64,000 nucleotides of DNA from Nitratireductor sp. (lineage in GTDB: Bacteria > Pseudomonadota > Alphaproteobacteria > Rhizobiales > Rhizobiaceae), in contig NZ_CP051236.1 of the NCBI RefSeq assembly GCF_017794765.1, forward strand, positions 384,672 through 448,671, written 5' to 3'. The notes beneath the pieces were generated by a model. That model ran no database searches. It saw nothing but the letters and a program-made list of their open reading frames with translations, and was not told the origin of the DNA. Below are positions 56,149 to 64,000 of the stretch, one piece after another (positions within the stretch are counted from its first letter, which is position 1; each line of letters begins with the position of its first letter). The translations under genes were made by a program, and so were the position numbers.

Positions 56149-57939
56149 ATGGATCAGGGAATTTATGTTATTACGCTGGTGGGCACGACCCTCGTGCTGT
56201 TTGCCGCATTTTCCAGCGTGATTGCTTTCCGCTTCGGCGCACCGCTGCTTCTCATCTTCCTCGGTATCGGCCTCGCAGCAGGAACAGATGGGCTCGGGCT
56301 TGATTTCGACAATGCTGCCATTGCCTATTTCATTGGCTCGCTCGCGCTCGCGGTCATCCTCTTCGATTCGGGCTTCGGCACATCCATAGCTGCGTTTCGG
56401 CAAGCCGCAGCGCCAGCGATCATTCTGGCAACAATCGGTGTTTTGCTGACGGCGGGCCTCGTGGGTGTCGCAGCCTATTATGTCACCGGCTTCAGCTGGC
56501 TTGAATCCTTTCTGCTGGGAGCCACCGTAGCATCTACAGACGCCGCGGCTGTGTTCTTTCTGCTCCGGGTGGGGAACATCTCGGTGCGTGAGCGCGTTCG
56601 CTCGACGCTGGAAGTCGAATCCGGATCGAACGATCCGATCGCGATCTTCCTCACCCTCTCGCTAGTTGGCCTGATCGCCGGTGGCGAGGCCATCAAGGCA
56701 GGAGAGCTTGCGGCTGACGTGGCTCTCGGCTTTCTGCAGCAGATGGGCATCGGTCTCGCCGCGGGTCTCCTCGGCGGCTGGAGTATTGTCCGGCTGGTCA
56801 TTCGTCTCCGGCTCGAGCAGGGGCTCCTGCCAATCTTCGTTATTGCATTGTCGCTACTCGTGTTCGCGCTGGCTGGGGCAGTGGGCGGTTCGGGCTTTCT
56901 TGCCGTTTATGTGGCTGGCCTGATCGCCGGCAACGCCAAGCTCCGCTCGACCGCCATGCTCAAACGCTTTCAGGACGGCGTGACCTGGCTGGCCCAGATC
57001 ATCATGTTCCTCGTGCTCGGTCTCTTTGCCACGCCTTCACAATTTGCCGAGATCGTATTTCAGGCGCTCTTCATCGGCCTGTTCCTGATTTTCATCGCCC
57101 GGCCGATTGCGGTGACCCTTTGCCTGATGCCGTTTCGGTTTTCACCGGCGGAAAGCGCGTTCATCTCATGGGTGGGCCTGCGCGGCGCCGTGTCCATCCT
57201 GCTTGCGATCACGCCATTGATCGACGAACTGCCCAATGGCCGGCCCCTGTTCAACATCGTCTTCATCATCGTGCTTGTTTCGCTGATCGTGCAGGGCTGG
57301 ACGGTGGGCCCGCTGGCCCGCCGGCTGGGGCTGACACTGCCGCCACGCATGGGTCCGCTGAACAAGGTGGAACTGGAGTTGCCCGGCTCGGCCCGCCACG
57401 AGCTTCTCGCCTATCGGGTGGTGGCGGGTAGCCCTGTGGAACGCGGCCAGCGGATCCCACGCTGGGCGAAGCCTTCCCTCGTGGTACGCGACGGACGCTC
57501 GATGACCTACCAGTATGCCGGACGGCTTGCAGCGGGCGATCACGTTTATATTTTCGTGCCTGATCGCTATCCCCGTCTCCTCGACCGCCTGTTTGCCAGC
57601 CCCGTGGAGATGGACCCGGAAGACGCAGAGTTTTTCGGAGCCTTTGCAGTCGACCCCGAGCGGCCCGCATCCGACATCGAGGCGGCCTATGCGACCGGTC
57701 TCAACGAAGAAGACCAGAAGAAGACTATTGCCGATCTCCTGCGGGAGCGGTTGGGCGGACGCGCAGAGTATGGCGACCGCACGACGCTTGGCGAGATCGA
57801 GCTGATCGTACGGGATGTCGACGAGAACGGACGCATAAGCGCCGTGGGACTTTCCGTCGAACCGCAGGCACCGGAAACCCGTTTGCCGCTGCTCCTCAGT
57901 CCTCGCGATCTCGTGCGGCGTATTTTTCAAAAACCATAG
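56149..57939 (+). CDS. K+/H+ antiporter, CPA1 NhaP2/CvrA type
   Basis: A 596-residue inner-membrane cation/proton antiporter with about 12 helices (1-390). It includes the ATVASTDAAAVFFLL and VESGSNDPIAIFLTL acidic-pair segments of the CPA1 fold. A cytoplasmic RCK-C (TrkA-C-like) domain follows (about 405-475), then a C-terminal CorC/HlyC-like extension. NhaP2 proteins export K+ under low osmolarity or alkaline conditions. It is an outsider in the glycolytic cluster. Confidence 0.9.
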   Translation: MDQGIYVITLVGTTLVLFAAFSSVIAFRFGAPLLLIFLGIGLAAGTDGLGLDFDNAAIAYFIGSLALAVILFDSGFGTSIAAFRQAAAPAIILATIGVLLTAGLVGVAAYYVTGFSWLESFLLGATVASTDAAAVFFLLRVGNISVRERVRSTLEVESGSNDPIAIFLTLSLVGLIAGGEAIKAGELAADVALGFLQQMGIGLAAGLLGGWSIVRLVIRLRLEQGLLPIFVIALSLLVFALAGAVGGSGFLAVYVAGLIAGNAKLRSTAMLKRFQDGVTWLAQIIMFLVLGLFATPSQFAEIVFQALFIGLFLIFIARPIAVTLCLMPFRFSPAESAFISWVGLRGAVSILLAITPLIDELPNGRPLFNIVFIIVLVSLIVQGWTVGPLARRLGLTLPPRMGPLNKVELELPGSARHELLAYRVVAGSPVERGQRIPRWAKPSLVVRDGRSMTYQYAGRLAAGDHVYIFVPDRYPRLLDRLFASPVEMDPEDAEFFGAFAVDPERPASDIEAAYATGLNEEDQKKTIADLLRERLGGRAEYGDRTTLGEIELIVRDVDENGRISAVGLSVEPQAPETRLPLLLSPRDLVRRIFQKP

Positions 57940-58090
57940 GCATTGCCAGCTTATAATCAGCACCCTCCATCTTGCACCAGTCGCAAGGCATTGTATGGTC
58001 CCGACAAATTCACATCCTTCTTCAACCCGCGGTTCCGGGCGTCCGATTTCTCCACCCCGAGGAACCCCTTAAAGGAGACTTCAACGCGCC

Positions 58091-59293
58091 ATGCCGGATT
58101 TTAAGACCCTCGACGATCTCAACGATATCGCAGGCAAGCGTGTACTCGTACGGGTCGACCTGAACGTGCCCGTAAAAGATGGCAAGGTGAGCGACACGAC
58201 CCGCATTGAACGCGTCGCGCCAACCATCCAGGAGCTTTCCGGCAAGGGCGCGAAGGTGATCCTGATGGCACATTTTGGTCGGCCTAAGGGCAAGCCAGAT
58301 CCGGCAGCTTCGCTGGAACCCATCGCCTATGCGGTGGAGAGTGTGCTCGACCATCGCGTGCATTTCGCCAGGGATTGCATCGGAACCCCGGCGGCAGACG
58401 CCATTGCTGAAATGGCCAATGGCGACATCCTGCTCCTTGAGAACACGCGCTTCCACGAGGGCGAGGAGAAGAACGATCCGGAGTTCGCAAAGGCGCTGGC
58501 CGGGAATGGCGATATCTACGTGAACGACGCATTCTCCGCCGCCCACCGCGCCCACGCCTCCACGGAGGGGCTCGCACATCTGCTGCCAGCCTATGCCGGG
58601 CGCACCATGCAGGCGGAGTTGGAGGCGCTGGAGAAGGGGCTCGGCAAGCCGGCCAAGCCGGTGCTTGCGATTGTCGGCGGAGCAAAGGTTTCCACCAAGA
58701 TCGATCTTCTCATGAACCTTGTGAAGAAGGTCGACGCACTGGTTATAGGCGGCGGCATGGCCAACACCTTCCTCGCCGCGCGCGGAACGGAAGTGGGTAA
58801 ATCGCTGTGCGAACACGACCTGGCATCTACGGCCAAGCAGATCATGATCGAGGCAGCAGAATCCGGCTGTGCGCTTGTCCTGCCCGTGGATGGCGTGGTC
58901 GCGCGCGAGTTCAAGGCGGGTGCTGAGAACGAAACGGTCGCGATCGAAAGCGTTCCGTCAGACGCCATGATCCTCGATGTAGGACCGAAGAGCGTCGAGA
59001 AGGTGAACGAATGGCTCGACCGCGCCGACACGGTGGTGTGGAACGGCCCGCTGGGAGCCTTCGAGATCGAGCCATTCGATGCGGCAACCGTTGCTGCGGC
59101 AAAACACGCGGCACACCGCACCTCAGAAGGATTGCTCGTTTCAGTCGCCGGCGGCGGCGACACGGTGGCAGCGCTCAACCACGCCGGCGTGGCCGAAGAA
59201 TTCTCCTACGTGTCGACCGCAGGCGGGGCATTTCTTGAATGGATGGAAGGCAAGAAACTGCCCGGCGTGGAGGCCCTTTCGAAGTCGCGTTAA
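58091..59293 (+). CDS. pgk: Phosphoglycerate kinase
   Basis: A 400-residue two-lobed kinase making ATP from 1,3-bisphosphoglycerate. It has [49 protein letters not shown] and the hinge/ATP segments MILDVGPKS and [20 protein letters not shown] precedes the ATG. It is followed by the class I aldolase gene after 109 bp. Confidence 0.98.
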   Translation: MPDFKTLDDLNDIAGKRVLVRVDLNVPVKDGKVSDTTRIERVAPTIQELSGKGAKVILMAHFGRPKGKPDPAASLEPIAYAVESVLDHRVHFARDCIGTPAADAIAEMANGDILLLENTRFHEGEEKNDPEFAKALAGNGDIYVNDAFSAAHRAHASTEGLAHLLPAYAGRTMQAELEALEKGLGKPAKPVLAIVGGAKVSTKIDLLMNLVKKVDALVIGGGMANTFLAARGTEVGKSLCEHDLASTAKQIMIEAAESGCALVLPVDGVVAREFKAGAENETVAIESVPSDAMILDVGPKSVEKVNEWLDRADTVVWNGPLGAFEIEPFDAATVAAAKHAAHRTSEGLLVSVAGGGDTVAALNHAGVAEEFSYVSTAGGAFLEWMEGKKLPGVEALSKSR

Positions 59294-59402
59294 GCAAAAT
59301 GTGAATAGTCTGTCATTTCAATCGATTAGGGGTCTTAAGGGCGCATTCCGTTTGTCATCGGCATCTGCTATCGCCCGGTCATGAACAGACAGGAGACCTG
59401 AA

Positions 59403-60425
59403 ATGAGCGAACGGCTTGAGGATATTGCATCCGCCATGGTGACCCCCGGACAGGGGATTCTGGCGGCGGATGAAAGCTCCGGCACCATCAAGAAGCGCTT
59501 TGACACGATCGGCCTGGAATCGACGGAAGAGAACCGCCGTGACTATCGCGAGATGATGTTCCGCGCCGATGATGCTATGAAGAGCTGCATCTCCGGCGTT
59601 ATCCTCTACGACGAGACGATCCGCCAGAAGGCCGCCGACGGCACGCCGCTGGTGGATGTCATCAAGGCCTCCGGCGCTGTTCCGGGAATCAAGGTCGATG
59701 GCGGCGCGAAGCCGCTGGCCGGTTTTGACGGCGAGACCATCACTGAAGGTCTCGATGGCCTGCGCGAACGTCTTGCGGAATATTACGGTCTTGGCGCGCG
59801 CTTTGCCAAATGGCGCGGTGTGATCTCGATTTCGAACGATCTGCCAAGCTGGGGGGCCGTGAAGCAGAACGCACAGGCCCTCGCCCGCTACGCGGCACTT
59901 TGCCAGGAAGCCGGCATTGTGCCGATCGTGGAGCCCGAAGTTCTGATGGATGGCAAGCCGGGCGATCATTCCATCGACCGCTGCTACGAGGTGACCGAGT
60001 GGGTTCTGAAGACCGTCTTTGCCGAGCTCTACGATGCGCGTGTTTCGCTTGAGGGCATGGTCTTGAAACCGAACATGGTGATCGACGGCAAGAACGCCCG
60101 CAAGGCGAGCCGCGAGGAAGTGGCTGAAAAGACCGTGCGCTGCCTGAAATCGACCGTGCCGGCCGCGGTGCCCGGCATCGCCTTCCTTTCGGGCGGCCAG
60201 TCGGATGAAGAGGCCACGGCGCATCTCTCGCTCATGAATGCTGGCTTCGACATGCCCTGGGCTCTGACATTTTCCTATGGTCGCGCGCTGCAGGCTGCCG
60301 CGCTCAAGACCTGGGCCGGCAAGAAGGAAAACGTGGCAGCAGCGCAGAAGGCTTTCGCGCACCGCGCGAAGATGAACAGCCTTGCCGCCACCGGCCAGTG
60401 GAAGCAGGACCTCGAGGCTGCCTGA
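59403..60425 (+). CDS. Fructose-bisphosphate aldolase, class I
   Basis: Cleaves fructose-1,6-bisphosphate through a lysine Schiff base. The 340-residue protein resembles eukaryotic-type class I aldolases: GQGILAADESSGTIKKRF, GVILYDETI, the Schiff-base lysine K222 in GMVLKPNM, and AFLSGGQSDEEAT. Many alphaproteobacteria carry a class II enzyme instead or as well. AGGAGA lies before the ATG. Confidence 0.96.
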   Translation: MSERLEDIASAMVTPGQGILAADESSGTIKKRFDTIGLESTEENRRDYREMMFRADDAMKSCISGVILYDETIRQKAADGTPLVDVIKASGAVPGIKVDGGAKPLAGFDGETITEGLDGLRERLAEYYGLGARFAKWRGVISISNDLPSWGAVKQNAQALARYAALCQEAGIVPIVEPEVLMDGKPGDHSIDRCYEVTEWVLKTVFAELYDARVSLEGMVLKPNMVIDGKNARKASREEVAEKTVRCLKSTVPAAVPGIAFLSGGQSDEEATAHLSLMNAGFDMPWALTFSYGRALQAAALKTWAGKKENVAAAQKAFAHRAKMNSLAATGQWKQDLEAA

Positions 60426-60453
60426 TCAGGCGGATTTGAAGACACGGAATCGG

Positions 60454-60485
60454 CCCGTCGGCGCTTGTCGGCGGGTCTTTTCTTT
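60454..60485 (+). terminator. Terminator of the aldolase gene
   Basis: CCCGTCGGCG and TCGGCGGG form a stem with some G-U pairs around a short loop (60454-60475), followed by TCTTTTCTTTT. It lies 28 bp after the aldolase stop. Confidence 0.7.
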
Positions 60486-60506
60486 TGGTCTCCTACGGGA
60501 AAAGGC

Positions 60507-60668
60507 CTACTCTCCCCCACGCAGAAGGATCGTGAGCGAGACCATGGCTAGCGCGATCAGGGCCAGCTTCCAGAAATCTGCCCGCCGCCTGAGGCCCGGA
60601 AGGCCGAGCGGCTTTATAATGTGCACGATCATCATCGCCAGGATGAGAAGAAGCAGGATCTTGGTCAT
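60507..60668 (-). CDS. Small two-helix membrane protein
   Basis: A 53-residue protein with two hydrophobic helices (about 3-22, KILLLLILAMMIVHIIKPLG, and about 35-50, FWKLALIALAMVSLTILL) joined by a basic loop GLRRRADFW. No family is recognised, but similar short proteins are seen in Rhizobiales. The ATG at 60668 is chosen because the longer frame from 60740 is not protein-like. It is opposite in direction to its neighbours. Confidence 0.6.
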   Translation of the reverse strand: MTKILLLLILAMMIVHIIKPLGLPGLRRRADFWKLALIALAMVSLTILLRGGE

Positions 60669-60818
60669 GAAGGCCCGATTCGCGAAGTCATGCCCTGTTG
60701 TGCCTCCCTGCCGGCCTGCTGTCAAAAGCGCACCCTTCACCGCAAGTCTGATTTACGCACGACCCTGCGATCCGCTAACCTCTCAATAAAGAGGCTCAAA
60801 CCGCAGGGAGGAGGCGGG

Positions 60819-62720
60819 ATGACGTCGCGCTATCACGAGGTTTATTCGGGCTGGCAGCAGGATCCCGAGGGGTTCTGGGTGAAGGCCGCGGCCGAGATCG
60901 ACTGGTTCAGTCCCTGGGAAAGGGTTTTCGACGTAGAGACCGGCGTCTATGGACGCTGGTTTCCCGGCGCGACCTGCAACACGTGTTTCAATGCGGTGGA
61001 TCGGCATGTCGAGGGTGGGCGAAAGGATCAGCCCGCCCTTGTCTATGACAGCCCCATCAGCGGCCGGAAGAAAAGCTTCACCTATGGGGAAGTGAAAGAC
61101 GAGGTTTCGGCGCTGGCCGCCGTACTGAAGGATTTCGGCGTCGGCAAGGGCGACCGCGTGGTCATCTACATGCCGATGGTGCCGGAGGCTGTGTTTGCCA
61201 TGCTCGCCTGCGCGCGCATTGGTGCCGTGCATTCGGTGGTGTTTGGTGGGTTCGCCGCAAGAGAGCTTGCAGCGCGCATAGACGATGCAACGCCAAAGGC
61301 GATCATCTCGGCCTCCTGCGGACTGGAGCCCGGCCGTGTGGTTGCCTACAAGCCTCTGCTCGATGAGGCGATCCGTCTCTCCGCCGCCAAGCCGAAGGCC
61401 TGCCTGATCCTGCAGCGGGAGGATCGGCGCTGCGACCTGACGGAAGGCCGCGACCATGACTATGCGGAACTGGTGGGCGCTCACCGGGCAGCAGGAAGCG
61501 TGGTGGATTGCGAGCCCGTGCTTGCGACCGACCCGCTCTACATCCTCTACACGTCGGGCACGACGGGGCGGCCCAAGGGCGTGGTGCGCGACAATGGCGG
61601 CCACATGGTGCGGCTCAAATGGTCGATGTTCAACGAGTTCGGCATTGAGCCCGGCGAGACGTTCTGGGCAGCCTCGGACGTGGGTTGGGTGGTGGGCCAT
61701 TCCTACATCGTCTATGCGCCGCTGCTCCACGGCTGTACCACAGTGCTTTTCGAGGGCAAGCCGGTCGGTACCCCTGATGCCGGCGTATTCTGGCGGGTGA
61801 TCGCGGAGCACAAGGTGGCCGCACTCTTCACCGCGCCGACCGCGTTTCGCGCGATCCGCACGGCAGACCCGGACGCAGAGATGCTGGCCCCGCACGACCT
61901 CTCCGGCTTCCGCACGCTGTTCCTTGCCGGCGAAAGGGCAGATCCCGACACGGTGAAATGGGCGGAGAAGACCCTGGGCGTCCCGGTGATCGATCACTGG
62001 TGGCAGACGGAAACCGGCGCACCGATCAGCCAGGATCCGGTCGGGTTAGGAATGCTGCCTGTGAAATACGGCTCGCCCGGCGTGCCGATGCCGGGCTACG
62101 ACGTTCAGGTTCTGGACGATGCGGGCCACCGGGTGCCGGCGGGCACGCTCGGCAATGTGGTGATCAAACTGCCGCTGCCTCCAGGCGCGCTTCCGACGCT
62201 TTGGAACGACGACAGGCGCTTTCGCGATGCCTATCTCACCGAATTTCCCGGCTATTACAAAACGGCGGATGCCGGCATGCTGGACGAAGATGGCTATCTC
62301 TTCATCATGGCGCGCACGGACGACATCATCAACGTGGCGGGCCACCGGCTTTCCACCGGCGGCATGGAGGAGGTGGTGGCCGAGCATCCGGCCGTCGCCG
62401 AATGCGCGGTGATCGGCATCGCCGATCCGCTCAAGGGACAGGTGCCCTGCGGCTTCGTGGTGCTGCACGGAAAGAATGCGGCTGATATCCGCACCGTTGA
62501 GCGCGAATTGATCGCCATGGTACGCGAGCGCATCGGTCCTGTAGCAGCGTTCAAGAAGGTGGTTTCGGTGAAGCGACTGCCCAAGACGCGTTCCGGCAAG
62601 ATCCTGCGCGCCACCATGCAGAAGATCGCCGACCGTCAGGAGTGGTCGATGCCTGCCACCATCGACGACCCTGCCATTCTTGATGAAATCGGCGAAGCGC
62701 TGGGCAAGACGGATTCCTGA
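60819..62720 (+). CDS. prpE: Propionyl-CoA synthetase
   Basis: Activates propionate (and some acetate) to the CoA ester. The 633-residue AMP-forming enzyme resembles acetyl-CoA synthetase: YTSGTTGRPKG, HWWQTETGAPI, the C-terminal RSGKILRATMQKIA with the regulatory lysine. Features that mark PrpE are the N-terminal YHEVYSGWQQDPEGFW and TCNTCFNAVDRHVEGG. GGGAGGAGG precedes the ATG at 60819. The SDR gene 75 bp downstream may be co-transcribed. Confidence 0.93.
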   Translation: MTSRYHEVYSGWQQDPEGFWVKAAAEIDWFSPWERVFDVETGVYGRWFPGATCNTCFNAVDRHVEGGRKDQPALVYDSPISGRKKSFTYGEVKDEVSALAAVLKDFGVGKGDRVVIYMPMVPEAVFAMLACARIGAVHSVVFGGFAARELAARIDDATPKAIISASCGLEPGRVVAYKPLLDEAIRLSAAKPKACLILQREDRRCDLTEGRDHDYAELVGAHRAAGSVVDCEPVLATDPLYILYTSGTTGRPKGVVRDNGGHMVRLKWSMFNEFGIEPGETFWAASDVGWVVGHSYIVYAPLLHGCTTVLFEGKPVGTPDAGVFWRVIAEHKVAALFTAPTAFRAIRTADPDAEMLAPHDLSGFRTLFLAGERADPDTVKWAEKTLGVPVIDHWWQTETGAPISQDPVGLGMLPVKYGSPGVPMPGYDVQVLDDAGHRVPAGTLGNVVIKLPLPPGALPTLWNDDRRFRDAYLTEFPGYYKTADAGMLDEDGYLFIMARTDDIINVAGHRLSTGGMEEVVAEHPAVAECAVIGIADPLKGQVPCGFVVLHGKNAADIRTVERELIAMVRERIGPVAAFKKVVSVKRLPKTRSGKILRATMQKIADRQEWSMPATIDDPAILDEIGEALGKTDS

Positions 62721-62795
62721 TCGCGCGTTGGCGGGCACTTGACCTTCGGGGCCCCTCGTCGCAGGGTCCAGCCGTTTTCGGCACGGGGATTCACC

Positions 62796-63590
62796 ATGGC
62801 ACTGGACGGCAAGACGGCAATCGTAACAGGCGGGGCGGGTGGCATAGGCTATGCAATCGCAGAGCGGTTTCTGCGCCACGGCGTCAAGGTCGTGATCGCC
62901 GACCTGGACAGTGAAAAGGGCAAGCAGGCCCTTTCCGATCTTGAAAAGCTGGGCAATGCGCGCTTCGTGAAAGCCGATGTGAGCAAGAGGCTCGATGTGC
63001 ACAACCTGCTGGCTGAAACGATTGACGCCTTCGGCGACGTGGACATTCTCGTCAACAATGCCGGCGTCGTGCACGCGGCGGGTTTCCTCGATTTGAAGGA
63101 AGAGGATTTCAACCGGGTTCTCGACACAAATCTCAAAGGCACTTTCCTCACTGGGCAAGCTGTCGCGCGCTATATGGTCGAAAAGGTCGAAGGCGGCGGC
63201 GCTGCAGGAACGATCATCAACATGTCGTCGATCAATGCCATTCTCGCCATACCGGAGCAGATTGCCTACACGGTGTCGAAGGGAGGTGTCAGCCAGCTTA
63301 CCCGCGTCATGGCGCTGGCGCTGGCGCCCTATGGCATACGTGTAAACGCCATTGGACCGGGCTCGATCGCGACCGACATGTTGTCCAGTGTCAACAGCGA
63401 TCAGACCGCACGCAACCGTATGCTGTCGCGCACCCCGCTCGGGCGTGTTGGAGAACCGGGCGAGATCGCATCGATAGCGACCTTTCTGGCCGACGACGAT
63501 TCGAGCTATGTGACGGGGCAAACCATCTATGCCGACGGAGGCCGGCTGCCGCTGAATTACACGGTCGAGGTCAAGCCGGAAACCTCCTGA
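62796..63590 (+). CDS. Short-chain dehydrogenase/reductase
   Basis: A 264-residue NAD(P)-dependent oxidoreductase with the nucleotide motif TGGAGGIGYAIA (11-22), NNAGVVHAAGF, the catalytic serine in NMSSINA and the YTVSK tyrosine/lysine pair. The acidic D after the second strand (IADLDSEKG) suggests NAD+ preference. The substrate is unknown; the ending GGRLPLNYTVEV resembles SDRs annotated as glucose or 3-oxoacyl reductases. The ATG at 62796 has GGGGA upstream. Confidence 0.92.
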   Translation: MALDGKTAIVTGGAGGIGYAIAERFLRHGVKVVIADLDSEKGKQALSDLEKLGNARFVKADVSKRLDVHNLLAETIDAFGDVDILVNNAGVVHAAGFLDLKEEDFNRVLDTNLKGTFLTGQAVARYMVEKVEGGGAAGTIINMSSINAILAIPEQIAYTVSKGGVSQLTRVMALALAPYGIRVNAIGPGSIATDMLSSVNSDQTARNRMLSRTPLGRVGEPGEIASIATFLADDDSSYVTGQTIYADGGRLPLNYTVEVKPETS

Positions 63591-63650
63591 CAAAACGCTG
63601 TCACCACCGGCAGGCGATAATGCTCCCGCCAGAATCAGGAGATTGTTGCC

Positions 63651-63812
63651 ATGTCAGACTTCCCCGGAAGCCTCCTCAGCACTGTCCGCCGCTGGGCCGA
63701 CCAAACCCGTGATCGCCGGCGGCGTCGGTTGACCAGACGGATGCTGAACGACCTGCCGATAACAGTGCAACGCGATATCGACTGGGATCCAACCGGTCGA
63801 TACCGGCGATAG
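63651..63812 (+). CDS. DUF1127-like small basic protein
   Basis: A 53-residue Arg-rich protein: RRWADQTRDRRRRRLTRRMLNDLPITVQRDIDWD. The Arg-rich helix followed by a LPxxVQRDIxW ending matches the DUF1127 group, members of which bind RNA or act in phosphate and carbon metabolism in Rhizobiales. AGGAGA precedes the ATG by about 9 nt. The gene is monocistronic with a hairpin after it. Confidence 0.75.
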   Translation: MSDFPGSLLSTVRRWADQTRDRRRRRLTRRMLNDLPITVQRDIDWDPTGRYRR

Positions 63813-63842
63813 GCCCTCCAGAGATCTCAGGCAACACTTTTG

Positions 63843-63876
63843 CAGCCCTCCTGACGGAATGTTGTCAGGAGGGCTG
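63843..63876 (+). terminator. Perfect hairpin after the DUF1127-like gene
   Basis: CAGCCCTCCTGAC and GTCAGGAGGGCTG form a 13-bp perfect stem with an 8-nt loop, starting 31 bp after the stop. The following TGTCATTG is only weakly U-rich. Confidence 0.65.
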
Positions 63877-63914
63877 TGTCATTGTCACCCATCGACAATG
63901 GAGGGTTGCGAAAC

Positions 63915-64000
63915 ATGTCCGATACGTTGCCGCTAAACGCAGTGGTCTGGGCGGAAATTCCTGTGACAGATCTCGACCGTGCGCGGGCCTTTTATGCCGC
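63915..64000 (+). CDS. VOC (glyoxalase/bleomycin-resistance fold) protein, N-terminal part
   Basis: The first 28 residues, including VVWAEIPVTDLDRARAFYA, are the typical opening of a VOC-fold protein with the strand-helix unit that carries a metal ligand. GGAGGG lies upstream of the ATG. The rest is beyond the window, so the function cannot be assigned. Confidence 0.75.
   Translation, partial: MSDTLPLNAVVWAEIPVTDLDRARAFYA

Noticed and set aside
62046-63593. 515-codon open frame opposite prpE and the SDR gene
   Set aside because: Spans two well-identified genes on the other strand and shows no domain.

Overview
The window is a GC-rich, densely coded stretch of an alphaproteobacterial chromosome. 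Several clues point to the Hyphomicrobiales (Rhizobiales), probably a Phyllobacteriaceae-type organism close to Mesorhizobium, Nitratireductor or Aquamicrobium. These are an Usg-family protein, DUF1674 and DUF4164 proteins, a roughly 1,600-residue NAD-glutamate dehydrogenase, the htpX-rsmB-heparinase-purH order, the response regulator/cNMP/xthA/lolA/ftsK block, an alphaproteobacterial sdhCDAB operon and the tkt-gap-pgk-fba cluster. The genus is inferred from gene content and order only.

Layout. Positions 1-3.5 kb hold the 5' part of leuS (reverse), a YggS-type PLP protein, a small haem-copper-oxidase-like membrane protein and usg. Positions 3.8-6.1 kb hold acetyl-CoA synthetase, its terminator, and a striking short transcription unit with a perfect anti-16S Shine-Dalgarno, a tiny ORF, a folded core and a UUCG-type terminator. 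Positions 6.2-9.4 kb hold a secreted nuclease whose start lies inside a 38-bp perfect palindrome, then a DUF1674 protein, htpX and rsmB. A heparinase II/III-like gene and purH follow at 9.4-17.2 kb, separated by an apparent accessory insert (secreted hydrolase, membrane AraC regulator, LysE exporter, Lrp regulator) and about 0.8 kb without a recognisable gene. Positions 17-30 kb hold an MFS permease, NAD-glutamate dehydrogenase, an AhpD-like protein, an L,D-transpeptidase, an OmpR-type regulator, a cNMP-binding protein, xthA, lolA and ftsK.

Positions 30-40.7 kb cover nitrogen and central metabolism: glnK-amtB behind a sigma-54 promoter, tesB, a Ubi-type monooxygenase, an OsmC protein, a leucine-dehydrogenase-type enzyme, periplasmic msrA and sdhCDAB. 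Positions 41-49.6 kb are the most accessory part. They hold a GNAT enzyme with an MliC-like lipoprotein, secreted proteins of unknown function, a ClpP/crotonase-fold membrane protein, an XRE regulator with a DUF2975 membrane partner, leuC with an attenuator-like leader, a MarR regulator with a cysteine-rich tail, and an amino-acid permease/binding-protein pair without an ATPase. Positions 49.7-64 kb return to housekeeping: rplS-trmD-rimM joined to zapA-DUF4164, then tkt, gap, a K+/H+ antiporter, pgk, class I aldolase, propionyl-CoA synthetase, an SDR, a DUF1127-like small protein and the start of a VOC protein.

Together the genes describe an aerobic heterotroph that lives on organic acids and amino acids. 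Acetate and propionate are activated by acs and prpE, glutamate and branched amino acids enter through dehydrogenases, and the Calvin/glycolysis triose enzymes are clustered. No CRISPR array, prophage, insertion sequence, rRNA or tRNA gene was recognised. The best candidates for something new are the RNA-like element at 5877-6061, the palindrome at 6626-6663, the leuC leader at 46198-46337 and the small regulator/secreted-protein modules at 43-48 kb.
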